In this document: positions 51,139 to 63,538 of the stretch, in pieces | How the letters are laid out: every line of letters starts with the position of its first letter | Numbering within the stretch: position 1 is the stretch's first letter | Source: Dioscorea cayenensis subsp. rotundata | Lineage: Eukaryota; Streptophyta; Magnoliopsida; Dioscoreales; Dioscoreaceae | Assembly (NCBI RefSeq): GCF_009730915.1 | Contig: NC_052480.1 | Location: forward strand, 23,262,419-23,326,418 | Direction: 5' to 3' | Length of the DNA: 64,000 nt | The notes under the pieces: generated by a model | Told to the model about the DNA's origin: nothing | Databases searched by the model: none | Seen by the model: the letters and a program-made list of their open reading frames with translations, nothing else | Made by a program: the position numbers and the translations under genes

Positions 51139-51800
51139 GCTCTGCTGCATGTGCTTGTTTTAAAATTTTTGGCATGGATCAGAATAATGGTCTCGGGGAA
51201 CTGTCAGTTGTGTTTTGTGGTTGTCAAAATGGTATTAAAAAAATATAGCTCTACTGCATTTGATTCTTTTAAAATTTTGCAGGGACCACAACTGTCAGCT
51301 TTGTTTAGTGGTTGTAAAAATGGTATTAAAAAACTACAGCAGTGTTTTGTGTGTTTTTAAATTTTGTACTGGAATTCTGCTGACAATTATATTCAACTAA
51401 TTTTGTACTGGAATTCTGCTGACAATAGTATTCAGCCAATTTTGTACTGGAATTCCCAGGAACCAATTGTATATTTATTTTGATTGTATGAAGATAATTT
51501 TATTTAGCTGATGTTCTATTCTACATTACCAGTATTCATTCTTATTAATTTTTATTCAGTTTTTGACCTCAATTCTGTAGAAAAACTGAAAGCAGAAAAG
51601 TTAATGTTCTCTTGTATATGCTGACAATTGTATTCAGCCAATTTTGTACTGGAATTCCCAGGAATCAATTGTATATTTATTTTGATTGTATGAAGACAAT
51701 TGTATTCAGCTGATGTTCTCTTCTACATTCCCAGGATTCATTCTTATTAATTTTTATTCAGATTCTGACTTCAATTCTGCAGGAAAACTATAAACAGACA
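51139..51800. repeat. Direct repeats in the 3' part of the MULE
   Basis: A unit of about 113 bases starting GCTCTGCTGCATGTG at 51139 recurs from 51252. A unit of about 202 bases starting GCTGACAAT at 51418 recurs from 51620, both containing CCAATTTTGTACTGGAATTC. They lie between the transposase gene and the right TIR and have no coding potential. Confidence 0.8.
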
Positions 51801-52226
51801 AGTTATTTCTCATCTGACATATATTGCAAATACTAAATCCCTTCACAAGTTATTGCTCATCTGAGATGTCCTGCAAAATACTAAATCAATTGAGAAGTGT
51901 CAGATGTCCTTGTGAGTAAGAATGACAAGTCTCAGATGAACTTCCGAGTAAGAATCAATCCATTTAACTGTATAAATGAAATCAATACAACCACTACGAA
52001 TCTTTTCTCAATGACTGCCAAAGCTCGATCATTAAAACAACAATTTGCAGTTCTAGAAAAAATTATTTACATGAGAAGTGAACCATTTGCCAGTCTACAA
52101 AAAAATAGTTATATGAAAATTATAAACAAAAAAAGAACTTCAGGCACACATGAACAAATTTCTACACTGTCCTCGGATTCCCGATTGAGGTTGTACACTC
52201 TCCTCAGCTACCACAATAACATGTGG

Positions 52227-52652
52227 TTCCTCTCCTCGCTTCAACACTGATGGAGAAAAAACCGCGTGGTTATTCTCTCGGATCGGATGTCTCCCTCTCT
52301 CTCGGATCGAATTCCCCTTTCTCTCTCGGTTTGGAAGGATGAACCCTAGCATAGAATGGGAAAGGAGAAGATTAGTTGGATGCTGACTACGATTAAATGA
52401 GCTGAGTCAGCATCCCGGCTGGGGTTATGTTAGCCGAGTCAGCATCCTCTCTCCAGCTGGGATGAGAGAAATATTAAACAAATAGTGACGTGGCATTTCC
52501 GGCGGCCACGTCATTCAAATTGGGCCGGAAAGCCCCAAGTGACCAACCGGTGAAAACAAATCGATAACTAATGACCAAAAAGAAACAAATTGAAACACGA
52601 TGATCAAAGTGAAAATCGGCCATAATACAGTGACTACATGAAAAATTTACCC
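52227..52652 (-). repeat. Right TIR of the MULE
   Basis: Inverted copy of 45660-46092. The inner 60 bases diverge by small indels between the CCGAGAGA block and TCTCCATCAGTGTTGAAGCG. The outer part is nearly identical. Confidence 0.92.
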
Positions 52653-52662
52653 TACATATTTG

Positions 52663-54399
52663 AACTACCATGACTCCTTATGAGGGAAAAATTCGATTAT
52701 GAGTTGGAAAGGAGTCTCGAAGATGTTACAAGGCCCTTGAAAAAAAAAATGTCCTGCATGCATGGATGTGTGCCTTAAATTATTCGTCTCTGTGGTGAAG
52801 ATTATGCTCCCTAATAACCATGGAAAATTGTTATTGAGTTTACCTGAGTAGCCTTATTTAAAGAATCAAAAAACAAGCCATTAAATTCATAATATTTGGC
52901 CAACATAAATCTTCTGTTTTCTGATAGAGCATGAATTGCCCATCTAAGTAATGAAAATGCTATAGGTCGGAAAGTTAAGTTATTATGACAAGATAGGATT
53001 GCAAGATTCTAAAGATAACTAGAAGAAGGAAAGTCTCCCCTGGCTTTCTCAAAATGAACTAAAGATTTGAGAGAATATATATATATATATTTAGTTGGAA
53101 GGATTTCCTGATGAGCCCAGCTAATTATAATAAGCTACCTACTAAATAGGAAATTGCTTCTTTTTTAATATGAGGCGCAAGCAATCTACGATTTTGTAGA
53201 TGAGACTTTGCGAATCTTCTATTAGCCTACCTTCATTTCCTTTGCTGTGGCAATATAAACAAATTCTTAAAAGATGTTAGACATAATTTAGACTATATAA
53301 TTAAATTCCTCTATTGGGCGGTGGTATATTGAGCTCCTTGGACACTTGTGTCTTTCTGCATAAATTATTCCACATTTTTAGAAATTTAGCTTGTTCTAGA
53401 AAATTTATGTATATATATATATATAGTAGATCTCGCTTCAGTTATAAGTTTAATCCCCATGCTGCCATGCATGCTCTTGACTCTTTTGTAAATTTTCATG
53501 GCGGGGACACCATACTAGCCCTTTAAGCTTTAATTGGTTGTCTCATGCTTTAAGGATGTTAGCCCTGAAAACAGCAGCGTGCCCTGCTGTTTGAATAGCT
53601 TTGTAACTTTCAACCACCGACCATGGCACCATTTTGACCCGAGTTCATTAATGCATCCATAACATCATCTGTAGTTTTGAAAGATGTACTCAATATCTTA
53701 TTTTTTTATATTGAGGTAACAAGATTATTTAAAATTGCGCATATAATTATCTTACTTTTAGCTGTTGTTTGCTTGTTATATTTTCAGCTCAAGATTACTT
53801 TAAATGGATGCTATCATCTCCACTTTATGTATTATATATGAATTTTGCCTATATCTAGTCTAGTTCAATAATATTGATATCCTTTTAATGATATTCTATC
53901 CCATATATTCCCATGTCAGTTTAGTAAGCAAAGATTAACACAGTTAATCTTTTCCTTGATAATGTTTGTGGTTTTAACAGTGAGAGGTTAATTGGTATTT
54001 TAAGAATTTTGGGGAAAAAGGACGAAAGGAGGGAGAGTTGAGGCTGTTGGCTCACAGTAATAAAATGGTTTGTACAGTGAGACAGTCGTAAGAGATATAT
54101 ATATTTATGAGAATGGCAAAGAGAGTTTCTTTTGTATTTTATATTTTTTTTATTTATTTGGAACAAGTGGTGGCACCCCTCCCAAGGTGGCCGGCCATGC
54201 TAAACAGCAACTGTCTATGCATGCCCTATATAATATATTATATATATTCCGCAGGAGAAGAAAAGAAGTAACATAAATGCTACGTGAAGAGGGAAGAGCT
54301 AGCTTTGATAAAGCCTGGTCCCAGTCACTTGTAAAGCAGAAGAAGATTGTGCGTTAATTAATGGAACTAATATGCCTTAATAAACCTTTTTCGACTATG
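52663..54399. other. Intergenic region upstream of the DUF247 gene
   Basis: AT-rich, with TA runs near 53078-53090 and 53409-53424. No coding region or RNA gene recognised. CpG content is low throughout. Confidence 0.5.
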
Positions 54400-54406
54400 T
54401 ATATAA
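54400..54406 (+). promoter_or_regulatory. Putative TATA box of the DUF247 gene
   Basis: TATATAA lies about 110 bases before the ATG at 54510, at a suitable distance. A second TA run at about 54447-54460 is closer and is an alternative. Confidence 0.4.
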
Positions 54407-54509
54407 CCAGGGGCAACAACAAGAGCATATTTTCGCACAAGTTGTATATATATATATAATCAGGTTGACAGCACTGCAATTATAAGGCTGCATTCGTTTT
54501 TGATCATTG

Positions 54510-56120
54510 ATGGCCAGTGATGGTGGTGGTGATGGTGGTGGAAAGGCTGGGAGCTCTAGTTGGGTGGTGGAGATCCAAAATAAGATCCAGCAGGTAGACC
54601 TGAAAGCGGAGGAGAATCTGTGGAGCAAGCAGTCCATTTATCGGGTGCCCTCTTGCATCAAGGAGCTGAACCCCAAGGCGTATAAGCCTCAGGTGGTCTC
54701 CTTCGGGCCTCACCACCACGGTGAGCCCCAGGTGGTGCCCATGGAGGAGCACAAGCAGAGAGCACTCATGCATTTCCTCAACAGGACTACTGACAAGTCC
54801 ATTCATTACTTTTTGGGAGAACTGGAGAAAGTGGAGGACGAGCTGCGAGCCTCCTACAAAGCCCTCGACCAGCGATGGGATAATAAAGATGTTTTCCTGC
54901 AGATGATGCTGGTGGACGGATGCTTCATGTTGGAGATCTTGCACATGGCCACAGCCGGCAGGGCCGACAAGATCGGTGACCATTATTGCAAGAGTGACCC
55001 CATATTCAGCATCCACGGGATGCTCTACACTTTGCCTTACATCAAGAGGGATATGTTGATGCTGGAGAACCAGCTCCCTCTGCTGGTTTTGGAGACGCTC
55101 GATGTTGCCCCCCTCTCCTCCGGTGTATGTACTGTATTAATTAATTAATTAATTAATTTGTATATTGATCTCGTTATATATTGTTATATAAATATATATA
55201 TATATTTCTATCTATGATCATCGATCCGGCCGCTGCATATATATCATTAATTATATACGTTGCCTCTTAATATTAATAATAAATCAATTAACTCGATCTA
55301 CATTACATGACATGAGACACAGACTAGCCGTGCCAAAGAAATAACCAAGTTGGTGCTCAAGTTCTTCGATTCGAGCTCTGATCATCAGGTCCAAGTCATG
55401 ACTGCAGTGGGGCTCCATCCTCTGAATTTGTATCGACAAAGCTTGCTGGGTGGAGAAGCAGCCCGATCACCCCCGACCAAGGGGCAGGAGGACTCAAGCG
55501 GGATGGTCCGCTCGGCGATGGAGCTCAACGAGGCGGGCGTCCGTTTCAAGAAGAGCAAGACCACCAGCCTCCATGACATCAGCTTCCACAACGGCGTGCT
55601 TTCACTCCCAGTCATCGTCGTGGACGACTCCACCGAATTCATGTTCCTCAACCTCATGGCATTCGAGCGGCTCCACACCAACGCTGGGAACGAGGTGACG
55701 GCCTACGTCTTCTTCATGGACAACATCATTGACTCGGCCAAGGACGTGAGCCTGCTGCACTCCAAAGGCATCATCCAGAACGCGCTGGGAAGTGACAAGG
55801 CCGTGGCCAAGCTCTTCAACACTTTGTCCAAGGACGTGGTGCTTGATCCAGAGAGCAGTCTCGATGACGTGCACCGCAGTGTCCACAATTACTGCAGCAA
55901 GAGCTGGAACATGTGGCGTGCTAATCTCATCCACACCTACTTCAGGAGCCCCTGGGCTTTCCTCTCCCTCGCTGCTGCCATCTTCCTCATTATCCTCACC
56001 GTCGGCCAGACTTTCTACAGTATCTACCAATACTATAAGCCCAATACTGGAGAGTCTTCGGCTTCCTCTTCTTCTCCACCCACCCTATTTGCACCACCTC
56101 CGGCTCTATCTCCCCAGTGA
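54510..56120 (+). CDS. DUF247 (UPF0481) membrane-anchored plant protein
   Basis: Two exons (54510-55124, 55323-56120) join in phase 0 to about 470 residues. The N-terminal half carries the family blocks SIYRVPSCIKELNPKAYKPQ, VSFGPHHHGEPQ, MEEHKQRALMHFL and LPYIKRDMLMLENQLPLLVL. The second exon has ATELNEAGVRF-like MELNEAGVRFKKSK, FHNGVLSLPVIVVDD and NLMAFERLH. The C-terminus is one predicted membrane helix (SPWAFLSLAAAIFLIILTVG) and a short Ser/Pro tail. DUF247 proteins are plant-specific, usually C-terminally anchored. Some in grasses are the male self-incompatibility determinants, but nothing here points to that role. A GTATGT donor at 55125 and CAG acceptor at 55322 give the only clean join. 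Exons are GC-rich against an AT-rich background. Confidence 0.93.
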
Positions 56121-57021
56121 TCATGGTGCTCTCTCTCTCTCTCTCTCTGTGCAGGTTGCCTTTTCATTCTCTACGTACGTTTTGCATTTGTTAATTTTCT
56201 TCGCTTGAGATGAATGGTTTGGCTTTTCTATTAATTTCCGTTTTTTCATATTTGCTATTGGTTTGATTGATTGAGATTGTTGCTTTGTTTGTTCATTTAT
56301 CTTACCGATTGGATTTGTTGTTTATGGTTATTTGCATAATTAATTAAACATGATATTGAATATACCATGATTTATTAATGTCTGATTCATCTGTACCTTG
56401 TACCTTTCATCTTCAAACTTCAGTGTATATAACCACCCTCTCGTTTCTTAATTTCACTGAATAAATTAACGCGCGATCGAGTTGGAGGCTTGGAGCTTAT
56501 TATTAATTAATGTAAGATTAAACTATGTCTCATAATTGTTCCAATTAAGTGAAGAAACACTAGACGGAATTAATCATGTTGGCTTACAGGAAACCATATA
56601 TAATTCTTTTATTTGGAATCATTACGGCTGGCTAATTAGTTCTTTTCAAAGGAGGCATTCTCAAAGGCTGCATGCAGACAAGAGACCCAGAGATAGCACT
56701 TTGTTTCACACGTAAAAACAGCTCTGGCTCTGCATGGTATTTATTTGAAACACAACCTGTAAACTTGCCTTGAAATCAACACTGGACCACATTGAGGAAC
56801 CATAATCATGCTCAAATATGCTGGCGATAAATACCAATCTACGTTGGGACGTGTCCCTCTGGCCTATTTTCAATATTTTGTCATGTTTTCCTTAAAGAAA
56901 GTTAAAGTCCAGGATTGATATCAAGTAAAGCAGGAGAATTTGAATTTTTTTTTTGTGCATAATCATTATGAAGTTATGTGTGACCATGCCCTTGTAGCAG
57001 GATTTTTTTTCCCGGCCAATG
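56121..57021. other. 3' flank of the DUF247 gene
   Basis: A CT run (about 56131-56148) lies just after the stop. It is followed by AT-rich DNA with no gene, up to the hAT target-site duplication. Confidence 0.55.
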
Positions 57022-57029
57022 GACGCACT

Positions 57030-60000
57030 CAGTGGCGGAACCAGGATTTAATAGCAGGGGGGCTAATTCAAAATATATATAAAAAAAATGCATCTAAATA
57101 AGCATTTGTCCAATTTGTAAATAATGAGATAATAAATTTTTTGATTAAAACAACCACACTTTGAATACATAATTAGGGAAAAACATACAATAGCTATTTG
57201 CGTACACTTGAACTACAACCAATGCCAGCGTTAATGCTAGAAATGTGAGCCATGTGGCTCAGACTAAGAGGAGGTAATTGCATCCGCCGAGTTTGCATTT
57301 TTTGAAAACGTTGTAGAATTGCTTCATTGTCTATAGTTGCAAAAACCTCGCGCTCAATATAGACAACCAGGCTATCATTCATCAACTAGTCTCCCATTTT
57401 ATTGCGTAAGTCAGTTTTCACAATATTCATCGCCGAAAACACCCTCTCAACACTAGCTGTCGCAACTGGTAAAACCAATGGCAACTCAATAAGGCGATAA
57501 ATGAGTGGAAAAATAATATGTTTGCCTGTCTCAACCATCTTCCTAGCAAAACCTCCCAAATCCCCAACATTTATAAAATCTGCATCATGCCGCACATCAT
57601 AAATAAAAGTAGCAAGTTGATCCTCAAGTATCATGCGCTTAGTCATTAATTGTGAAATCTTCTGGATAAAGTTCTGCAAGACGAAGTAGCTTGTAGATGT
57701 TGAATTTGGAAAATGAGTCCCTTGGATCAAGGCATGATAGAAGAAGAAGTAATTCTGTGCTAGTTTCTGGGAAGCGGTTTTGCATTTCTTGTGAAATCAA
57801 ATCAATGACCTAACATTGCAACAATGATAAAATTACAAATATTTCTAAAAAACTAAATTAATGAGATTTACAAAAAATATAATAACTATAAAGAATACTA
57901 ACCTCACAGAAAATTTCAACGTGGTAATGGTGAAAATGAGTAATGACTTGCCCTTCCCGTCTAGAACGACCGCGGACTCGCACATTATCCCCCATATTAG
58001 GCACTGGGATTGAGTTTTGTTCACAAAAAGAGCTGACTTCCTCCAAAAATGCCTCCCATCCTGTCTCCCTCAAGTCTTGAAGACGAGCCTTTACAACTTC
58101 AATCAAACGCATTGCTTGAACAATATTTTGATCTTTTTGTTGTAAAGCAAGTGATAACTCATTTGTTATTCCCAATAAATGCCTCATCAAATACATCACA
58201 AACACAAATTGATAATTCTCCATTTTTTCAATCAAACTTGCCGCTATGCCTCTATTATCATTTGAAGCACCATCAGCATGCACATTTTGGAGGACATCTA
58301 ACACTAAAGTCCACATTGAGATTAGTTAGAGAATGGTAGTGTAATGCGACCCCCAACGAGTATCACCTGGTCTTGCTAAGCTAGATTCTTGATATTTTCC
58401 TCTACCACTGACTATCTCTACCTTTTCTAATTGCTCAACCAACCTATCATGGTGATGTTGCCGAAGTTGGTCTTTTCTTTTGCACGATGATCCTGCCGCG
58501 TTAACAATCATAATAACATATTGGAAAAAATCACTCACAATTCGATTGTCTTTAGCAACAACGACAATCACTAATTGGAGCTGATGAGCAAAACAATGGA
58601 TATACCTTGCATATGGATTTTCTTTTAGGACAAGTGCCTTCAAACCATTGAATTCTCCTCGCATATTTGAAGCCCCATCATATCCTTGTCCTCTCAGTCT
58701 TGAAAGAGATAACCCATATTTGGCAAATAGACAATCAATGGCATTCTTCAATGAAATAGCTGATGTATCTGACACATGAACCATAGCAAGGAACCGCTCT
58801 ATCACATACCCATTCTTATCCACATATCGCAGAACAACTCCCATTTGCTCCTTCACTGACACATCCCGGGCTTCATCAATCATAATAGAAAAATACTTAT
58901 CTCCAATATCATCAACAATAGCACATGTAATTTCTGCTACACAAGCATTTACTAACTCCTTCTGAACCTTTGGTGAAGTCATTTGATTGTTACCAGGAGC
59001 ATTTTGATTAACTGCCCTAAAAACTTTATCATTCCGCAGGCTATACCACTCTAGTAACTCAAGGAAATTGCCTTTGTTTAATGAGCTCGAGGACTCATCA
59101 TGTCCACGAAAAGCCAATCCTTGCTTCAAGAGAAAACGTGTCACATCTAAAACAGCTGTTAAACGAGTGCGGTATTCAACCTCCATCTCATGTGAATGTG
59201 CAGCCAATTGGTGTGACATACTCTGTCTTTGATTTTGAAAACTCTGAAACTGTATTCTTGCATCATTATGCACACTGTTCACAGCACCAACATGCTCTAC
59301 AAATTTTTCTAGAGCTTTTTTCCAATTATTGAACCCTATTTTAGTGAAAGCATCTTCTCTTACTCGATTTCCTCTGCTTGGTGTGAAAAGATAACACCAA
59401 AAATAAAATGCTGCATCTTTAGTCACACTGTACTCTAACTATGGATGTTGCTTAAACCAAGCATCTTGAAAACTCCTCCTTTGTTTGCCGTACTCTTTTT
59501 GTGGGAAATTATGGCCAATTGGTTGCCAAGGACCTCTAGTTAAATATTCCCTTCGAACTTGATCTCTAACCACAATATCAAAGTCTTCAATTGGCTTTCG
59601 TAGTCCCGGGTCACTAATAATGTCATTAGAATTGAAATTCACATTGGTCTTTTTCTCACTTGATTCAGAGCCTAGTGGTATTTTTGGAGAATTGGATGAC
59701 TCTTCACTTCCTGGTCGTTTAATTAAGAATTTGTCCATGTCCAAATGGCTATGAAAGTGTATAATGCTATCCAAAGACAAAACAAACATGTATAAAAAAA
59801 TTGATAATAAAATAATAGCTAGACATTCAAAGCTAAAAATATATAAATGAAAGTGTATATTGCTAATTTAATTAAAACATTTTTTGTAATATATAAATGA
59901 ATGCCATTTCATCAGTTGCATAGTTCATATTGCAATAAATTGAAAAATAAAATTAAGTAGATAGCCTACTTCAAGTGCATAATAAAGGGTTTTCTCAAAA

Positions 60001-61862
60001 TAAGTATCAAGCAACTTACAGATGATGGCACAATCTTTAGGCTTTAGATTTAGGAACTCCTCCACATCAAGATTGCAATAAGGAATAAATAATAACTTTT
60101 CTCCACACTACAATGCACATAACCAAGAGAAATCAATTAACAAGAACAATTTAACACATAGCAAGATTTTTTAGTAGAATAAACATTTTTTATTAAAAAC
60201 AAAATAAAATAAAATAGTACAAATACATACATAGTACAATTTTTTCATGCATGGAACCCTAAGTGTCTCATGAATTTTGTAAAAAAAAAGAGATAGTTAA
60301 TTCATGGGAACTAATCTCCAAGTCAACTTTTGGCAAGTGACAAAAAAGAGAGTATGTATGGAATCCTTTTTTCTTTATAATAAAATTCTCATAAAATTCA
60401 TAGTTTTTTTTTAACAATTTAACAAGTAAAATCCCAAGCCCATCTGCCCATATATTCATTGTTGTTGCCCCAACCCCCATGGATAGATGGAACACTCAAA
60501 TAAGTGCCAACATTCATCAAGACAACCTGACACAACATTTGAATAACAAAGTCAAAGAGCACTTTGGTTGCATAATATGGCCATATGGGGTTATTTTATA
60601 AGAAGCATCTTGCATCCTTCTAACTTTCTAAGTCCTAAAACATTGAGTCAAATCCATCATAAATTCATAAACTCAAACCATTGAACCAGCCCCTCCAAGC
60701 ATGTTTGATGTTTCATCCACCATCATTCCCACAACATTTACAATTTTACATGTTAACCAATAACCATGCCCACATTCTTTCTTCAAAAGAAAAAAAAAAC
60801 ATTGCATGGACATCAACTATGAGTCTATGATTCACTTCACAGAATCACAATTTATACAAATCTTCTTGCTAAAAAATAAAATCTTAACACAAATATAACT
60901 TGCTTTACATGAGTAATGAGTTATAACCATTAACAAGCATAAACATAAAGCATTTTAGACTTTAAGCTCCATGAAACTAAATTCAATAACCTTATAACCA
61001 TTAAGGCATTAACTATTAACCAGCTAACCTTATCATTGGCGTCCGGCAGTGGTGGAATCCAAATTGCCAAATACCAATTTTTAGATTTGAGATTTTGTGA
61101 AAGGGTTGCAGCTTGCAAGATAAGGAAATGGATGAAGAAGGAGAAGAAAAAGAGAGGAAGGAAGAGAATATGATGCAAATTAATTTGGCTGCCTTTCAAG
61201 TTTCAATGATTCAATCTTTTCATTGTAATTTGTAATAGATGAGTACATACATAAGAAGACAACAAAGATGTAGTAGCCCCTATAACTCTATAAGACATTT
61301 CTACAAACATGTGGTATGCCAACCCATTCCCCACTAACATCATGATTGTTTACAACCAATCATGCTTTTACTAATTACAAATTTACATCTTAATTACCCT
61401 GTCTCTCATTGTTTAGTTAACAACCACATTACCATAATACCATGACACCATCCATCATAACAAAATCATCCATTGTTTGTCTAGTGTCCATTGAATCATA
61501 AATCATTGATGCACTCATGAGTCATTGCTCATGCACGGATGCACCCATGGCCATAAATCATAATAATACCAGGCTGAGGAGAGTCCATTGCTCATCGTCT
61601 GATCGTCGGCGTTCGGCTCGCCATCACCCGTCGCCCGTCGGCAGTCCGCGTCGGCGTTAGTGACTTGATGGAGATTCACTCATTCACAGCCATAAAACAT
61701 GAGCCATCCAAGTATCCAACTATCCAAGATCCAAACATGGGGGTCTGATTATGGCCAATGTGGGGGGGGGTTGCAATCAATGGGCAATGAAGCTTATCAA
61801 TGGTTTTTCAAGAGCCAAGGGGGGGCTGAAGCCCCTGCTCGCCCCCCTTGGTTCCGCCACTG
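57030..61862 (-). mobile_element. hAT DNA transposon with complete ends
   Basis: The left end is CAGTGGCGGAACCAGG, and the right end reads CCAAGG-like into TGGTTCCGCCACTG: 14-bp perfect terminal inverted repeats. The 8-bp duplication GACGCACT flanks both sides (57022-57029 and 61863-61870). Length is 4833 bases. It contains one minus-strand transposase gene (57194-59738), now broken. The 61560-61680 block is CpG-rich, and the DNA near both ends is G-rich or C-rich. The remaining 59.8-61.5 kb is non-coding and AT-rich, probably leader and intron. Confidence 0.94.
57194..59738 (-). pseudogene. hAT transposase (TTF/MYM-type zinc finger, hAT dimerisation), broken
   Basis: Starts MDKFLIKRPGSEES. 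Next come the zinc-finger-type block (RREYLTRGPWQP, then AAFYFWCYLFTPSRGNR with Cys), the central DUF4371-like domain (YFSIMIDEARDVSVKEQMGV, GQGYDGASNMRGEFNGLK, ARYIHCFAHQLQL, PGDTRWGSHY) and the C-terminal dimerisation region (LPVATASVERVFSAMN). Breaks: TAG at 59439-59441, where Trp is expected after QHP; TAA at 58326-58328; a frameshift near 57640; and TAG at 57386-57388 in place of the usual Gln. An intron at about 57786-57902 joins CE to VIDL. The element cannot encode an active enzyme. Confidence 0.88.
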
Positions 61863-61870
61863 GACGCACT

Positions 61871-62394
61871 TGTTATGTGTGTCCTTTCTAAGTTTAATCT
61901 AATACTTTGGCATTAAATATAACAACAACACTAGTGCACAGCGAATGGTTTGTTGGTTTTTACAGCTTGAATTGTCCAATCAAATTTGTTCGTGAGAATT
62001 TCATTTGTCATGTATTTTTCAATTAAGTGAATTTAAGTCTGACGAAAATTGTTAAGTGTAGTCTAAATTGTTGTGCTAATCCAATTTGTGAGTGTATTAC
62101 AAATGAGTCAATTCATGATTTACCGAGGTCATCATTTTTGAGAGACAACCTGCATCAAGATTTTTGAGTGATTTAGGTCTTTTACAATGACTCAGCACAT
62201 GTATAAAAAAAAATACCCTCTCAAACTAGCTCATTCAAATCAGTTGAATACTCACCGATTTAATTTGAGCTATCGGGACTATAATTACTTTTCCAAGTAT
62301 ATAAATCTAAAGTTTCAAGCCTTTTCGTTACAAATACTTAGTTATTCTGAGTATTTTTAAAAATTAAAAAACATAATAGTTTTATTTTTGTTAA
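61871..62394. other. Short stretch between the hAT and the Copia element
   Basis: Ordinary AT-rich DNA with no gene or repeat recognised. Confidence 0.5.
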
Positions 62395-63105
62395 TGTTTG
62401 TGAGTTGGCATTATTTGCCACATCTCCTTGTTGATGTGATAAGACATTCTAGGCTACACTGGAGACTAAGGACATGGCACCATGATGAGGTGGTCGTTTG
62501 GCCAAATTCAACACATTGCGCTATTCTTGGCAAGAGGACATTTAAGGAATGTGCTAATTGATTGCAGAAGCCATTTGCAAATAATGCACTTGATTGAGAT
62601 ATACGAGATTTGATTGAAGGCTTTTTTTTGGTGCAGTTATTTGTTTGGGTTTTTTTAAGATAAATAAAGAGTGCTAATTAAGGAGAGATTTGAACAAAGC
62701 CATATAAGCAGTGTGATTTTTAAGGAGATGATACTTAGTGCAATTGCTTGAAACCCAAGTTTAGATTGAAGATTGATTGAAGACAAAATTTGAAAGAGGT
62801 CATTGGAGCTATATGAAAGAACTGTTGAATATTTTGTAAACTTGTAGCTATACAGAATATATATATATATATGTATGTAAGTGTGTGTGAGAGAGTTTGC
62901 TTGTGTGCCAAAGACAATTGTTATGGGTGTTGACCAGACTTGTGTGTGTCTTGAAATATGGAACATGTAGAGTGAAAAGTAAAGTGAAGAGAAACGGGAT
63001 GAATCTCGGTTCTGCAAACATTGGCAAAGCTATAGCAAAGGTGTAGTGTTTTTGTTCTGAGATTTTATTTCTGCAGGTTTGTTTTGATCTTGTTTTTGTG
63101 CAACA
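62395..63105 (+). mobile_element. Putative 5' LTR of a Copia element
   Basis: The start TGTTTGTG and end GCAACA give TG...CA ends sharing a four-base inverted match. The primer binding site starts three bases later, which fixes the 3' edge fairly well. The left edge is inferred and could not be confirmed, because the 3' LTR lies outside the window. A TA-rich block near 62853-62872 could be the promoter. Confidence 0.55.
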
Positions 63106-63108
63106 AAG

Positions 63109-63120
63109 TGGTATCAGAGC
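63109..63120 (+). other. Primer binding site (initiator Met tRNA type)
   Basis: TGGTATCAGAGC is the classic plant Copia/Gypsy binding site, complementary to the 3' end of initiator methionine tRNA. It sits directly after the putative LTR and 419 bases before the gag start. Confidence 0.92.
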
Positions 63121-63538
63121 CTCCATCGATGGGCCATCGGAGAAAAATCTCAGAGATTTGGTTCAGGGTGTGGTCACCGGCAAGGTGAGAAGCTATTGAA
63201 GTCGTGGCGCTGGAGTTGTGTTGGATTCGAAGCTTGGGAACGATTTGAGCAGAAGCATGATGGCGGATTGTGATTTGCAGCAGCAAATCTGAGAAGCAAC
63301 TGCAATTTGAGTGTGACTTCTCTTGGGTAATCTCTAACCAATTGCTCAGATATGTTGTTATAACTGATTGTACTCCTGTGATTCCAAAAATTGGTGAATT
63401 CATCACACATAGTAATCAAAAAAAGTGTGTGAGTCTTTGGGCCAACATCAAAGAGACCACATTTGTTGGCTTTATCACTGAAGTAGAAGCAGCAACTATC
63501 ATTGTTCTGAAGACATTACTACTTCAAAGAAAAGTAAG

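Larger units (their letters stand above)
45660..52652 (+). mobile_element. Mutator-like element (MULE) with long TIRs
   Basis: Terminal inverted repeats of about 430 bases (45660-46092 and 52227-52652) start GGGTAAATTTTTCATGTAGT. The element is flanked by the 10-bp duplication TACATATTTG (45650-45659 and 52653-52662). Total length is 6993 bases. Inside is one plus-strand transposase gene (46158-51113), now decayed, followed by a repeat-rich non-coding tail. TIR length, 9-11 bp duplication and a MuDR-like transposase together identify a MULE. The two TIRs are very similar but not identical. Confidence 0.94.

Noticed and set aside
55602-56030. Minus-strand ORF opposite DUF247 exon 2
   Set aside because: Antisense shadow of a GC-rich exon without any recognisable motif.
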